In this document: in pieces, positions 9,881-19,164 of the stretch
How the letters are laid out: each line of letters starts with the position of its first letter
How positions within the stretch are numbered: position 1 is the first letter of the stretch
NCBI GenBank assembly: GCA_949752735.1
Contig: OX457050.1
Coordinates: 41,378,784 to 41,442,783 of the forward strand
Length of the DNA: 64,000 bases
From: Lumbricus terrestris
Lineage: Eukaryota > Annelida > Clitellata > Crassiclitellata > Lumbricidae
Reading direction: 5' to 3'
Notes under the pieces: model-generated
Databases searched by the model: none
What the model was told of the DNA's origin: nothing
Seen by the model: the letters and a program-made list of their open reading frames with translations, nothing else
Made by a program: the position numbers and the translations under genes

Positions 9881-10774
9881 ATGTCGGTGAAAAAGAGCGA
9901 TCTAGTTGTGTGCTCTGGCTGCGGCATGTACGGCACCAAAGATGGTTTCGAGGATGAGTCGGCCGACACATGCAAGAAGTGTGAGCGAGTGTGCAGCTTA
10001 GAGCTAAAAGTGGGCAGTTTAGAGAAATGTATGGAAGAGGGAACGAAATGTTCGGAGGATATGGCGAAGTGCTTAGATGCAATGATGAAGCGCCTGAGTG
10101 CTCTTGAGATAGCCAGTAGCCAGAAGAAGGAGGGAGAGTTAGCGGCGGAAGGGAGCAGCAAGAAGGAGCAAGAGGATGGGGCGCAAGGAAACAGTGGTTG
10201 GTCACTGGTGCAGAAGAAGGCGCAGAAACAGCACAACGCAGAACCCAAGGAAAGGAAGAACAGAGTGTTGCTGCTAGGAGATTCGATGGTGAGGCAAGTA
10301 GGGAGGAATCTGCAGAAGCAGTGGGCTGGTTTTGAAACTGTTTGTAAGCCAGGCGCAAGAATTGAGCAGATGCTCTCGGAAATTGAGAAGAGTAAGGAAG
10401 ACACTTTGATTGTGCAAGTCGGCACTAATAATCTCCGGATGGATGAGACAGATGAGATGATGTCCAAATACGAAGAGATGATACATGGACTGAAGGCAGA
10501 GAGACAGGGTAAAGTTGTGGTGATGGGTATTTTGCCAAGGCAGGACATAAGTGAGGCGTTAGATAGCAAGCGAGTGGAGGTGAACAGGAGACTGAGGAGT
10601 AAGTGCGAGGAAGAAGAGGTTAAGTACTGCGAGGTGGAATTCAATCCGTGGAGAGGTGGGTATTTGGCGAGAGATGGTCTGCATCTGAATGCTCGAGGTG
10701 CTGACATGGTGGCGAGGCAAGTCTTCATGATGCTGAAGACTTTAAACTTGGTTGGGAGACGGTTAGTGCAGTAA
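9881..10774 (+). CDS. CR1-type LINE ORF1 with zinc knuckle and SGNH esterase domain
   Basis: This 297-aa protein has the ORF1 layout known for CR1-clade LINEs. A Cys-rich knuckle (CSGC...CKKC...C) lies at residues 11-38, followed by a charged, probably coiled-coil stretch to about residue 115. An SGNH/GDSL-type esterase domain follows, with LLLGDSMVR (nucleophile Ser at about 135), VQVGTNNL (block III Asn) and DGLHLNARG (Asp and His at about 265 and 268). All SGNH blocks look intact. ORF1 proteins are thought to bind the element RNA and, in the esterase type, possibly lipids or membranes. The 3' end overlaps the open frame of ORF2 by 70 nt in the -1 frame, and a slippery heptamer lies in that overlap. 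The start ATG was chosen because it opens the conserved N-terminal knuckle. Confidence 0.92.
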   Translation: MSVKKSDLVVCSGCGMYGTKDGFEDESADTCKKCERVCSLELKVGSLEKCMEEGTKCSEDMAKCLDAMMKRLSALEIASSQKKEGELAAEGSSKKEQEDGAQGNSGWSLVQKKAQKQHNAEPKERKNRVLLLGDSMVRQVGRNLQKQWAGFETVCKPGARIEQMLSEIEKSKEDTLIVQVGTNNLRMDETDEMMSKYEEMIHGLKAERQGKVVVMGILPRQDISEALDSKRVEVNRRLRSKCEEEEVKYCEVEFNPWRGGYLARDGLHLNARGADMVARQVFMMLKTLNLVGRRLVQ

Positions 10775-10795
10775 AGAGTAGGCTCACTAACTGTC
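10741..10795 (+). promoter_or_regulatory. Putative -1 programmed ribosomal frameshift signal
   Basis: The slippery heptamer TTTAAAC (10741-10747) is phased U UUA AAC in the ORF1 frame (Thr-Leu-Asn). After a 10-nt spacer, an 11-bp stem pairs 10758-10768 (GACGGTTAGTG) with 10785-10795 (CACTAACTGTC), with one G-U pair and a 16-nt loop that contains the ORF1 stop codon. A -1 shift enters the ORF2 frame, which is open from 10705. Heptamer, spacing and structure all match the classical requirement for -1 frameshifting. Function is inferred. Confidence 0.7.
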
Positions 10796-10890
10796 ACAAA
10801 AATAAGGACATAAAGCAGATAAAGAAAGAAAATTGCAGGAGTGAGGACAGGAGATGTAAGGAAATTGGGGGCAGTAAAAGTTTAAAGTGC

Positions 10891-13704
10891 ATGTTTGCAA
10901 ATGTTAGGAGTATTGTTAGTAGGGCAAAAAGAGCAGAACTGGAATTGTATGTGGACAATGAGAAACCTGATATAATTGGAATAGCAGAGTCATGGACAAA
11001 GCCGGAAATCGCAGACAGTGAGCTTGCTTTAGATGGATACAGATTATTTCGAAAGGATCGAGCTAATCAGAAATCAGTTGGACACGGAGCTGGAGGTGTT
11101 TTACTGTATGTTAGGAGCCATATTAATGCAGTAGAGAGGCAGGATATGAGCAATGAGACATTTAAGGAGAGTATTTGGTGTGAAATTCAACTGAGCAGGT
11201 CTAAGATGCTTGTGGGAGTATGCTATAGGGTACCCGATGCCACAGAGGAAGCTGATCAAGGGATGTGCAAGCTACTGGAAATGGCCAATAAGGAAACGTC
11301 CTTGATAATGGGAGATTTCAACTATCATATTGATTGGGAAACATTGGAAGGGGAGAGAGAAAAAGATAGGAGGTTCTTGGATTTTGTTGATGCTTGCTTT
11401 ATGCAACAGCATGTTATGGAGCCAACAAGAGGAGACAACATTTTGGACTTAGTGATAACGACTGATGAAAATATGGTAGAGAATGTGAGTGTGGGGGAGC
11501 ATTTTAACACTAGTGATCATCAGGTTGTAAGATGGGAACTATATGTACAGCAGTCTCAGGAAGTGAAAGCCTATATGAGCAAACCCAATTTCTTTAAAGC
11601 AGACTATGAATTAGTGAGGAACAGGTTGAAGGAAAAGGAACTAGAAAGTGCGGTGAGTGGAATGGGAGCGAACGAAGCTTGGAAGAAGTTTAATGAAGTC
11701 ATGAGAGAGATTATTGACGAAAATATACCGAAGCGCAAAAGAACCAACAAGAGGAGGCCGTGGGTAACACGTGAGGTTCAAAAAAAGAGAAGGGCAAAGA
11801 ATAAAGCTTGGAAGAATTATCAGAAGTTGAAGAAGGAAACAAAGAATGTACTCGAGTGTGATAGTGTAGCAAGAATCGAGGAATTGAGGATGAACTATGT
11901 GAAGAAAAGAAACATCTGCAATAAAGCAAATAAGGAAGCACTAAAAATCTTTGAGCAGAAGTTGTCGAGAAATGTAAAAGAGGACAGCAAGAGTTTCTAC
12001 AATTATGTTAGAAGCAAGCAGAAAAGGAAAGACAGAGTAGGGCCAATAAAAAAGGAAGAGGACGGTAGAGAAGTTGTTGTGGACGACACGGAAGCTACTG
12101 AAGTACTGAATAAATTTTTCAGCTCAGTGTTTACTTTGGAGGATTTAGGGAACATTCCTGAGCCTAGCCGAGCATTTCTGGACAATGGCGGTGGAAGATT
12201 GACACAAATAATGTTTACTAGGGAAAATGTGGTGGAACAACTGAAAAGATTAAAAACAGACAAGAGTACTGGAAACGATGAATTACATCCTAAATTCTTA
12301 CATGAAGTGAGGGAAGAAATTGGAGAGACATTGGCACAGATCTTCAATAAATCGATACAGAGCGGTGAGGTTCCACAAGAATGGAGGGATGCCCTTATAG
12401 TGCCATTGTTTAAAAAGGGAAACAGAAGTGAACCAAGTAACTACAGACCAGTCAGTCTAACCAGTGTGGCGTGTAAGGTCATGGAGAGAATTGTTAAGGA
12501 TAACATAGTTAAGCACATGGAGGAACATGATATTATAAAAGGTAGTCAGCATGGGTTTACTAAGGGACGCTCGTGTTTGACAAATCTGTTGGAATTCTTT
12601 GAGGAGGTCTTTGAGAAGATAGATGAGGGAAAACCAGTGGATGTGATTTACCTAGACTTTGCAAAGGCATTTGATAAAGTACCCCATAAAAGACTAATTA
12701 AAAAGTTGCAAGCATGTGGGATTAGTGGGCAGGTACTCAAGTGGATTCAAAACTGGCTTTCAGATAGAAGACAAAAGGTGGGAATAGGCAATAAACATTC
12801 TAGGTGGGCAGCAGTGCTAAGTGGAGTGCCACAAGGATCAGTGTTGGGGCCACTGTTGTTTGTACTTTTCATCAATGACATAGATGATGGGGTTCTATCG
12901 AAAATTTCTAAGTTTGCGGATGACACAAAACTATGTAGAGCAGTGGGTAATGAAGAAGAAGCAGAGATACTACAGGAAGATCTACGAAGAATGTTTAGAT
13001 GGTCGCAGGACTGGCAAATGCTCTTTAATTTGGAAAAGTGTTCAGTGATGCATATGGGGAAAAGAAACCAGGAGTTTGCATATGAAATGGGAGGTAAGGT
13101 ACTGAGGGTTAGCGAGGAAGAAAGGGACTTAGGAGTGATTATGCACAAGAGTGCGAAACCCTCAAGACAATGTGCGGAAGCATCAAAAAAGGCAAATTCA
13201 ACATTAGGCATGATAAAAAGGACAATAGTTACTAGAGACAAGGACACGTTACTGAGGTTGTATAAATCACTGGTTAGGCCACAGTTGGAATACTGCATTC
13301 AGGCATGGAACCCACACCTGAAACAGGACATTGAAAAATTGGAGAAAGTGCAAAGAAGAGCTACGAAGATGATTTGGGGCTACAAAGATTTGAGCTATGA
13401 AGAGAGGTTGGAGAGGTGTGGGCTAACAACACTGGAGAGACGGAGAAGCAGGGGAGACCTAATTGAAGCATACAAGATCATTACTGGAAAGGAAGCACTA
13501 GGTTGGGAGAAATTCTTTGAATTAGCACCAAACAAAGCAACTCGGGGTCATAGGTACAAATTGTTTAAGAAGCCGAGAGGAACATTGGGACAGAAATTCT
13601 TTAGTGCTAGAGTTGTAGACATGTGGAACGGCTTGGATGACAGCACTGTGTCGGTGGACACGGTCTCAGCATTCAAAAGGAAGCTAGGAAAATTGGGCTA
13701 CTAG
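10891..13704 (+). CDS. CR1-type LINE ORF2: AP endonuclease and reverse transcriptase
   Basis: This 937-aa polyprotein nicks target DNA and copies the element RNA by target-primed reverse transcription. The endonuclease covers residues 1-215: IIGIAESW, GGVLLYVR, GDFNYH (about 141) and the catalytic SDH (about 208). A basic linker follows. The reverse transcriptase lies at about 470-740: SNYRPVSLTS, HGFTKGRSC, YLDFAKAFD (about 587), GVPQGSVLGPLLF and the catalytic FADD (about 675). The C-terminal LINE domain includes LEYCIQAWNP and DMWNGLDD. No internal stop is present, so the copy is young or intact. The first ATG is 10891, but the frame is open back to 10705 and the conserved LKCMFANVRS block starts just before the ATG. 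Translation therefore probably begins by frameshift from ORF1 rather than at this ATG. Confidence 0.93.
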   Translation: MFANVRSIVSRAKRAELELYVDNEKPDIIGIAESWTKPEIADSELALDGYRLFRKDRANQKSVGHGAGGVLLYVRSHINAVERQDMSNETFKESIWCEIQLSRSKMLVGVCYRVPDATEEADQGMCKLLEMANKETSLIMGDFNYHIDWETLEGEREKDRRFLDFVDACFMQQHVMEPTRGDNILDLVITTDENMVENVSVGEHFNTSDHQVVRWELYVQQSQEVKAYMSKPNFFKADYELVRNRLKEKELESAVSGMGANEAWKKFNEVMREIIDENIPKRKRTNKRRPWVTREVQKKRRAKNKAWKNYQKLKKETKNVLECDSVARIEELRMNYVKKRNICNKANKEALKIFEQKLSRNVKEDSKSFYNYVRSKQKRKDRVGPIKKEEDGREVVVDDTEATEVLNKFFSSVFTLEDLGNIPEPSRAFLDNGGGRLTQIMFTRENVVEQLKRLKTDKSTGNDELHPKFLHEVREEIGETLAQIFNKSIQSGEVPQEWRDALIVPLFKKGNRSEPSNYRPVSLTSVACKVMERIVKDNIVKHMEEHDIIKGSQHGFTKGRSCLTNLLEFFEEVFEKIDEGKPVDVIYLDFAKAFDKVPHKRLIKKLQACGISGQVLKWIQNWLSDRRQKVGIGNKHSRWAAVLSGVPQGSVLGPLLFVLFINDIDDGVLSKISKFADDTKLCRAVGNEEEAEILQEDLRRMFRWSQDWQMLFNLEKCSVMHMGKRNQEFAYEMGGKVLRVSEEERDLGVIMHKSAKPSRQCAEASKKANSTLGMIKRTIVTRDKDTLLRLYKSLVRPQLEYCIQAWNPHLKQDIEKLEKVQRRATKMIWGYKDLSYEERLERCGLTTLERRRSRGDLIEAYKIITGKEALGWEKFFELAPNKATRGHRYKLFKKPRGTLGQKFFSARVVDMWNGLDDSTVSVDTVSAFKRKLGKLGY

Positions 13705-13795
13705 GTGTTCCAGGTTAATTTGCAGTGGTTCTAACACAGACCCAGTGTCTTCTGAACCACTTAAAACCCATGTTATGTTATGTTATGTTATGTTA
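13705..13795 (+). mobile_element. LINE 3' UTR with (TGTTA)n tail
   Basis: This short 3' UTR contains a potential hairpin (CAGTGGTTCTAACACAG and TGTCTTCTGAACCACT). It ends in four to five copies of ATGTT/TGTTA, the microsatellite-type tail typical of CR1/L2 elements, in place of poly(A). A possible second copy of the same 3' UTR, inverted, lies near 48.1 kb. Confidence 0.8.
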
Positions 13796-13959
13796 AGTCT
13801 CTAGGCCTATTAGGAAATCACAATTGAAAGTCATTCATGCTATCAATCGATCACTTATAACCTTTCAGTTAGACAACCATTAATCCGGCGTGTTAATCCG
13901 ACAGCTTAAGCCAGATCATGGCGAAATTCTACTTTTAGTGTCAAACCTGGTTATCTTAT

Positions 13960-14180
13960 CAATTAACTCATTGCCATAATTTGTATAGTACCTCTAAAAG
14001 AGAACTACTCATAGACGGTAAAAACCCATCCACGGCCATATATGAGGCTGTTTTAAGATGAGAGAGGGATGACTCAGAAGGACTTATGTAAATGGAACGT
14101 AGCACCAAGGTGAGGTCATTCCAGTTCGAGCAGTCTGCTGCCGAAAAGGTACGATCCTGCCTAGTGGAGGTGCGATTAAA
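13960..14180 (-). mobile_element. L2-like LINE 3' end fragment
   Basis: Homologous to 3425-3640 and in the same position relative to a ZNF gene. The inverse of GGTCATTCCAGTTCGAG encodes the xxWNxLP part of the L2 reverse transcriptase C terminus. Confidence 0.55.
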
Positions 14181-15046
14181 AAACTATGAATGCTATGAAT
14201 TCATCGATTTTCAGATAACAACACGAAAGAACGCGTAGCGTGCATTTACAAAATCGACAATATATCTATTTACTACTTGTGGTTGAGTTTGTTGCAAAAT
14301 TTCATGATAATTTTAGGATGAAGTTCAAGTCTTTGTCAGAGGGTGAACTTATGAGCCATTTGCTGAAAGCTATGCAATGGACCAATTGAACTGGAAGTTG
14401 ATATCATTCTGATCTTAATTTGACAACAATGGTTATTGTTACGAAGAATAATTAAATGATTTCTAATGCTTTGAAAAGGGTATTACTGAATTGTTGTTCT
14501 GCTTTATGTCAATAGGTTCCGGAGGTTTCTTTATCTAGTGCAGGTTGTAACTTCTCAATAAAATTATCTCAGAATTCCATGCTCTCCACGATCTTCCTCA
14601 AAAACAATGCAGCAGCAATATTCACCAGGAATGTTAACAATAATCAATTATTGCGTATTCAGTCCATACGGCTTCCGATTAACAACGCAAGAATTATTAT
14701 TGACCCACGAACGATATCAAAAGTTTGACTTCCATTGATCAGCCAAAGAGAAATTTTACACACATGTATATTGATTTGCTTTCAAATGGAAACCACTTGT
14801 GCCGAAGAAAAGTCTTATTTGAAAAATCAATTGCACAATTTGAGGATCTATAAAATGATCAGAAAAAAACAATTTTTGCGAAATAACCATTAATTTCATT
14901 GGACCAATGAGTAATTCCAGCAAATCCTATGAGAAAAGATACAACAGTGTAACCATGCGATTGTGAGCTGAATAGGAAATTATTTACTGATATACGTTGG
15001 TTGACAGAACTTTCATAACTTTTGGAAAACAATATTGGAGAAGACT
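14181..15046 (+). promoter_or_regulatory. ZNF2 leader with splice-acceptor-like site
   Basis: Homologous to the ZNF1 leader. The candidate 3' splice site is TATGTCAATAG (AG at 14514-14515), aligned with the equivalent sites of four other ZNF genes. No upstream block with CTCF/YY1-like motifs is seen for this gene. No separate protein-coding frame is convincing here. Confidence 0.4.
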
Positions 15047-16523
15047 ATGCAAAAGCCAGTGATGCCAAAGATAATTTACTCTCATCAAGTTGCAAGGATG
15101 AGCACCCATCCTGAAGAGAACAGTTACAAATGTCAGTTATGTCAGAAATCATGTACTACAGGTAGTAATCTAAAAAGGCATGTGAGAACCCATACTGGGG
15201 AGAAACCATACAAATGTCAGTTATGTGAGAAATCGTTTGTTGAAGTTGGTTATCTGAAAACACACACGAGAACCCATACTGGAGAGAAACCATGCAAATG
15301 TCAGTTATGTCATAAATCATTTTCTCAAGCTGGTGATCTGAAAACGCACATGAGATCCCATACTGGAGAGAAACCATACAAATGTCAGTTCTGTCTTAAA
15401 TCATGTGCTAGAAGTGGTGATCTGAAAACACACATGAGAACCCATACTGGAGAGAAGCCTTGCAAATGTCAGTTATGTCAGAAATCCTTTACTACAGGTA
15501 GTAATCTAAAAAAAGCATATGAGATCTCATGCTGGAGAGAAACCATACGAATGTAAGTTATGCCACAAATTATTTACTCAAGGTGGTAATCTGAAAACTC
15601 ATATGAAAACCCATACTGGAGAGAAACCATACAAATGTCAATTATGCCTTAAATCATGGACTAGAGGTGGTGATCTGAAAAAGCACATGAGGATCCATAC
15701 GGTGGAGAAACCATACAAATGTAATTTTTGTCAGAAATCATTTACTCAAGGTAGTAATTTAAAAAGGCATATGAGAATTCATACTGGGGAGAAACCATAT
15801 CTGTGTCAGTTATGTGAGAAATCGTTTACTCAAATTAGTAATCTGAAAACACACATGAGAACCCATACCGGGGAGAAACCCTACAAATGTCATCTCTGTC
15901 ACAAATCATTTGCTCGAGATGGTGATCGGAAGGTGCACATGAGGAAACATACTGGTGAGAAACCATACAAATGCGAGTTATGTCATAAATCGTTTATTAA
16001 AAGTTTTGATCTGAAGACTCACATGAGAACTCATACTGGAGAGAAACCATTCATTTGCGAGATTTGTCATAGCGGATTCATTCGACTTGGAAGTCTTAAG
16101 AAACACAGAAAATCTCATACGAATGAGAGGCAACGCACACGCGATAAATCTTATTGTAAGGGCAGTTCTTCAACTAAGCAGATTAAAGTACATTCTGGAA
16201 TACATCCACAGTATGTCAAAATAATGAAAAGTGAATCTATTGGTGACCTATCTGTTCAATTAACAGAAATACGTAGTGTTGGTTTTATTGATAAACCAAA
16301 TGAACGTTTTTCATGGAATATGCATCGTCATTCCAAAGAAACATCACGTTCTCTTCTAAAAAATAGCAGAATCAAATCACCTGATAATGGAAATTCGTAC
16401 CTGGAAAGACCTTTTGGCTGTGGGATATGTGGTGAAATGCTTGACATGGAGATGGAATTTCTTGAGCATTGTTCCAGGCATCGCTTTTCTCCACCTGTCG
16501 ACTTATTTATTGACCTGCGCTGA
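15047..16523 (+). pseudogene. C2H2 zinc-finger gene (ZNF2) with one frameshift
   Basis: Starting at the ATG at 15047 (MQKPVMPKIIYSH), five fingers are read up to about 15513. A seven-A run at 15508-15514 then throws the frame, and reading resumes one frame over with seven more fingers to 16125, a linker, and the family-specific terminal finger FGCGIC...HCSRH near the stop. The two overlapping frames are 15047-15556 and 15519-16523. One A too many within finger five is the only lesion seen, so a sequencing or assembly error in the homopolymer is a real alternative to a pseudogene. Finger helices (GDLKTH, GNLKTH, SNLKRH) differ from ZNF1, so DNA specificity would differ. The role is presumably nuclear DNA binding. 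Confidence 0.82.
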
Positions 16524-16709
16524 TTTGTAATTCTCAGCAGATGTGTTTGAAGATTTAGGATTGACAACAATTATTAAATTTAATGTAAATAAGACATTTT
16601 GCTGTAGAACTAAGATAAATGATTTAGAATTTTACTGGGTAGACCTATGATTTAACTCCAAATTTAAATGTAAATGTAATCGGATTTTTATATAGCGGCC
16701 TGCTTATGG

Positions 16710-17551
16710 CCAACGGGTGGAGTTTATCAGGGGTTAGGGAGGCTAAAGCCCCCAAGAAGCCCCATAGTCATTTTTTACCGTGTAAATTGTCTATTTTTTC
16801 GAGCTTAGCCCCCCAAAAACTTCCAACTGACGACTAAAAAATAAATTAAAAAAGCTCAGCAACTTTTTCGGCCGGGAAATACATAGTAAGTTTCATGAGA
16901 TTTAAACTTGACGACTAAAAAGTCATCAACTTTTTTCCGGCCGAAACGAAAAAAAATTTCGACGCCGTGCCTTCAGGATCAAGTTTTAACCTCCTCCCCC
17001 CCCAAAAAACGAGTGTAGGACATTTCCCCCCTGGACAAAACCCTCCCGGACAATTCCCCCCCAGGGTAGGACAATTCCCCCCTGTCGAACATATTGCGTG
17101 TAAGTGGTATTACTATAAAACGGCGGTCCTGAGTGTCCTAAGTTGGATTGATGAAAAGATATCTTGCTAAATAGAACCCGGATTGATACAAAATAATTTT
17201 TACTTAAATGGAAGCTGGATTGATGAAAATATTCTTGCTTAAATTTGAGCTGGATTGCTGAAAATATTCTTGCTTAAATTGGAGTTGGATTAATGAAAAT
17301 ATTCTTGCCTAAATGGAAGCTGGATTGATGAAAATATTCTTGCTTAAATTGGAGCTGGATGGATCAAAATAATTGTTATTTAAATAGAAGTTGGATTAAA
17401 GACATTTTTGCCTAAATGGAAGCAAAGGGGAATTGTCCGGGGGTTAATGTCCTAGGCTAAATCAGGGGGGAATTGTCCGGGGGTTTGTCCGGGGGGTTTT
17501 GTCCGGGGGGAAATGTCCGCGCCCCAAAAAAGGAAATCAAACTCCGCCCAT
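16710..17551. mobile_element. MITE with 8-bp target duplication, in the SINE
   Basis: Starts near CCAACGGGTGGAGTTT and ends AAACTCCGCCCAT, with the inner motif GTTAGGGAGGCTAAAGCCCCC. It is flanked by gcttatgg at 16702-16709 and 17552-17559. The interior has the GACGACTAAAAAGTCATCAAC and TTTTTCCGGCCGAAACG motifs shared with elements at 8.7 and 61.2-61.6 kb. It has itself received a foldback element (17011-17525). The 8-bp duplication suggests a hAT-type origin. Confidence 0.75.
17011..17525 (+). mobile_element. Foldback element, GGACAATTCCCCCC family, copy 2
   Basis: Same termini as copy 1 (GAGTGTAGGACATTTCC and GGAAATGTCCGCGCCCC), same AACATATTGCGTGTAAGTGG segment, and about six 35-bp minisatellite units. 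It lies inside the MITE. The flanks are A-rich on both sides (caaaaaac and aaaaaagg), so the target duplication is only partly matched. Confidence 0.8.
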
Positions 17552-17597
17552 GCTTATGGTCTCAACCCTGAGGGTGAGATCCTTCACCACCGCTCGC

Positions 17598-17961
17598 ATT
17601 TACCCGAATCCCAAGCCGTATAGCATCGTAAAATTATTTAAAACATTTTTAGTCATTTTTTCAACGCTCATCCAACTTCTAATTTTACTATATCACAGTT
17701 CCGTTAGTCACCCAACTTCTACTTCAACTAAAAATATTTTGATCGTTCATCTAACTTCTGTTTTTACGGTTACAATTTAGCATAAAACTGATTTCTTCGC
17801 TAGTCCAGCTCATTTTTCTGTTAATTAATATGCTCATCCAGCTTCTAATGATACTGCAATACGTCAGCAGTAATATCATGTTTTCATCGTTCATCCAACT
17901 TCCAGTTTACGGAAATAAAATATCTCTGAAGTGCTATACGGCTTGGGATTCGGGTATAAGC
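17598..17961. mobile_element. TACCCGAATCCCAAGCC-terminus element, copy 1
   Basis: The inverted termini are TACCCGAATCCCAAGCCG at the left and CGGCTTGGGATTCGGGTA at the right. It is flanked by the 11-bp repeat ccaccgctcgc (17587-17597 and 17962-17972), which is single in the intact SINE. The interior has degenerate CATCCAACTTCTA units, the inverse of the minisatellite core shared with the foldback elements. No coding capacity. Confidence 0.8.
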
Positions 17962-18100
17962 CCACCGCTCGCCCGTTTGAATGGACGCCACGCCATTTAA
18001 GTCCCAGTGCTAGCCCGAGATTTGAAATCTCTGAAATAGCCATCTTCGGGATTCGAACCGCGGCCCGCAACCTTTCTTCCACAGACACGCGGCCGGCGGC

Positions 18101-18200
18101 ATATTCCCGAATCCCAAGCCGTATAGCATCGTAAAATTATTTAAAACATCTTTTAGTCACTTTTTCATCGCTCATCATAAGGCTTGGGATTCGGGTATAT
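18101..18200. mobile_element. TACCCGAATCCCAAGCC-terminus element, copy 2 (100 bp)
   Basis: Minimal form with ATATTCCCGAATCCCAAGCC and its inverse at the right end. It is flanked by gccggcggc (18092-18100) and gccggccgc (18201-18209), an imperfect 9-bp target duplication of SINE sequence. Only about 50 bp lies between the inverted ends. Confidence 0.78.
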
Positions 18201-18260
18201 GCCGGCCGCCAGCTCTTTTACGACTAATATCGAAATTAGTCCCAGGTTTTTCGATTTATT

Positions 18261-18350
18261 GTGAACCATTTGTCTGTGAACGAATTGTCGTGAACCAGTT
18301 GTTGGTGAACGAATTGTCCGTGTTCCAGTTGTCGTCGAACCAGTTGTGGT
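18261..18350. repeat. Solo array of 15-bp GACAA-type iterons
   Basis: Six tandem units of about 15 bp, GTGAACCAGTTGTCG and GTGAACGAATTGTCC. Read inversely they give GACAACTGGTTCAC and GACAATTCGTTCAC, very like the iterons of the 38787-39403 element. It looks like one terminus of a foldback element without its partner. Confidence 0.6.
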
Positions 18351-18427
18351 TATTTCGGAACGTATCTCCCCTATGTACATAGTTTTGTCTTGTTTCGATT
18401 CTGTCAATATATGGATAAACAGAATCT

Positions 18428-18800
18428 GATATTCACTAGATGGCAGAGCCATACTTTTGACGCCAGCTTTTATTACACCAGAAAACCCATCTAGTGTCGC
18501 TCGCCATTTTGTACGGATGGATGTGGAAGTCAGATTTCCGTTTAAATACAATTTAGAATACGACTACGGATCATTTCTTATCATTCATTTTATACAGTTT
18601 TGTCTTAAGCTTGCAATGCAAATGTCGGTCATTGTTGGTGTTGATCATTGAATAGTTCGAAGTTAAAGTTGAGTCTTGCAGATTCGGCGTACAGTTGAAG
18701 GTCCTATGACAAGGAAGCAATCGTTTTTCGTTATATTCAGTTTCATGTAATGAACTGATAACAGTTACTTTTAACCTGGGTTAAGCCGTATAAATATTAT
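18428..18800 (+). promoter_or_regulatory. CTCF-like/YY1-like block, copy 2, upstream of ZNF3
   Basis: GATATTCACTAGATGGCAGA is followed after about 60 bp by CTCGCCATTTTGTACGGATG. About 250 bp of further sequence is conserved with 41316-42008 (ZNF4) and 50978-51355 (ZNF5). Position and conservation suggest a promoter and untranslated first exon. The splice donor seen in the ZNF4 copy (GTAAGT) is GAAGTCAG here, so splicing is uncertain. Confidence 0.5.
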
Positions 18801-18807
18801 GTTGCTG

Positions 18808-19164
18808 GGCAATCTAACGTTTTAGCGGAATAAATTATTTCCCATTGCATGGGATTCTGTGTTGATGGCATACAAGTTGGATTGACGAAAAAATTCTTGC
18901 TGAATGGAAATCGGATTGATAAAATAATTTTTACTCCAATAGAAGTGGAATTTATAAAAAAAAACAACATTGCTCAAATTGGAGGTCTCTTGATTAGAAA
19001 TATTTGTTATTTAAATTGAAATTGGATTCAGATTTCTTACTTAAATAGACCCCTGGTTGAAAAGAATGATTCGTGCCAAAGTTGCCAGATTGTTAAAAAA
19101 TAATTATTTTGCTCCAGTAAAAATTCTTTAGATTTTATTCCTGTTAAACGATATTATGTTACAC
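18808..19164. mobile_element. GGCAATCTAACG-terminus element in the ZNF3 intron
   Basis: Starts GGCAATCTAACGTTTTAGCG and ends CGATATTATGTTACAC, with ATCGTTTWRSCGGAATAAA-like inverted ends and degraded minisatellite units inside. The equivalent at ZNF4 is 42016-42411. The ZNF5 intron lacks it and reads straight through (GTTGCTGAATTATT at about 51343), giving a natural empty site. It is flanked by gttgctg and atagctg. Confidence 0.7.

Larger units (their letters stand above)
16661..18225 (-). mobile_element. tRNA-derived SINE split by nested insertions
   Basis: Pieces of one minus-strand SINE can be read at 16661-16709, 17560-17597, 17973-18100 and 18210-18225. They join in the order seen in the second copy (25540-25771). 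The B box (inverse of GGATTCGAACC) lies at about 18050-18060, and the A-box region at the right end is degraded. The 3' end is at the left (TATATAGCGG and TGTAAATGTAATCGG). The interruptions are a MITE (16710-17551) and two TACCCGAATCCC-type elements (17598-17961, 18101-18200), each flanked by duplicated SINE sequence. Confidence 0.8.

Noticed and set aside
9751..10797. 348-aa minus-strand frame opposite LINE ORF1
   Set aside because: Shadow of ORF1, whose SGNH motifs are clearly real on the plus strand.
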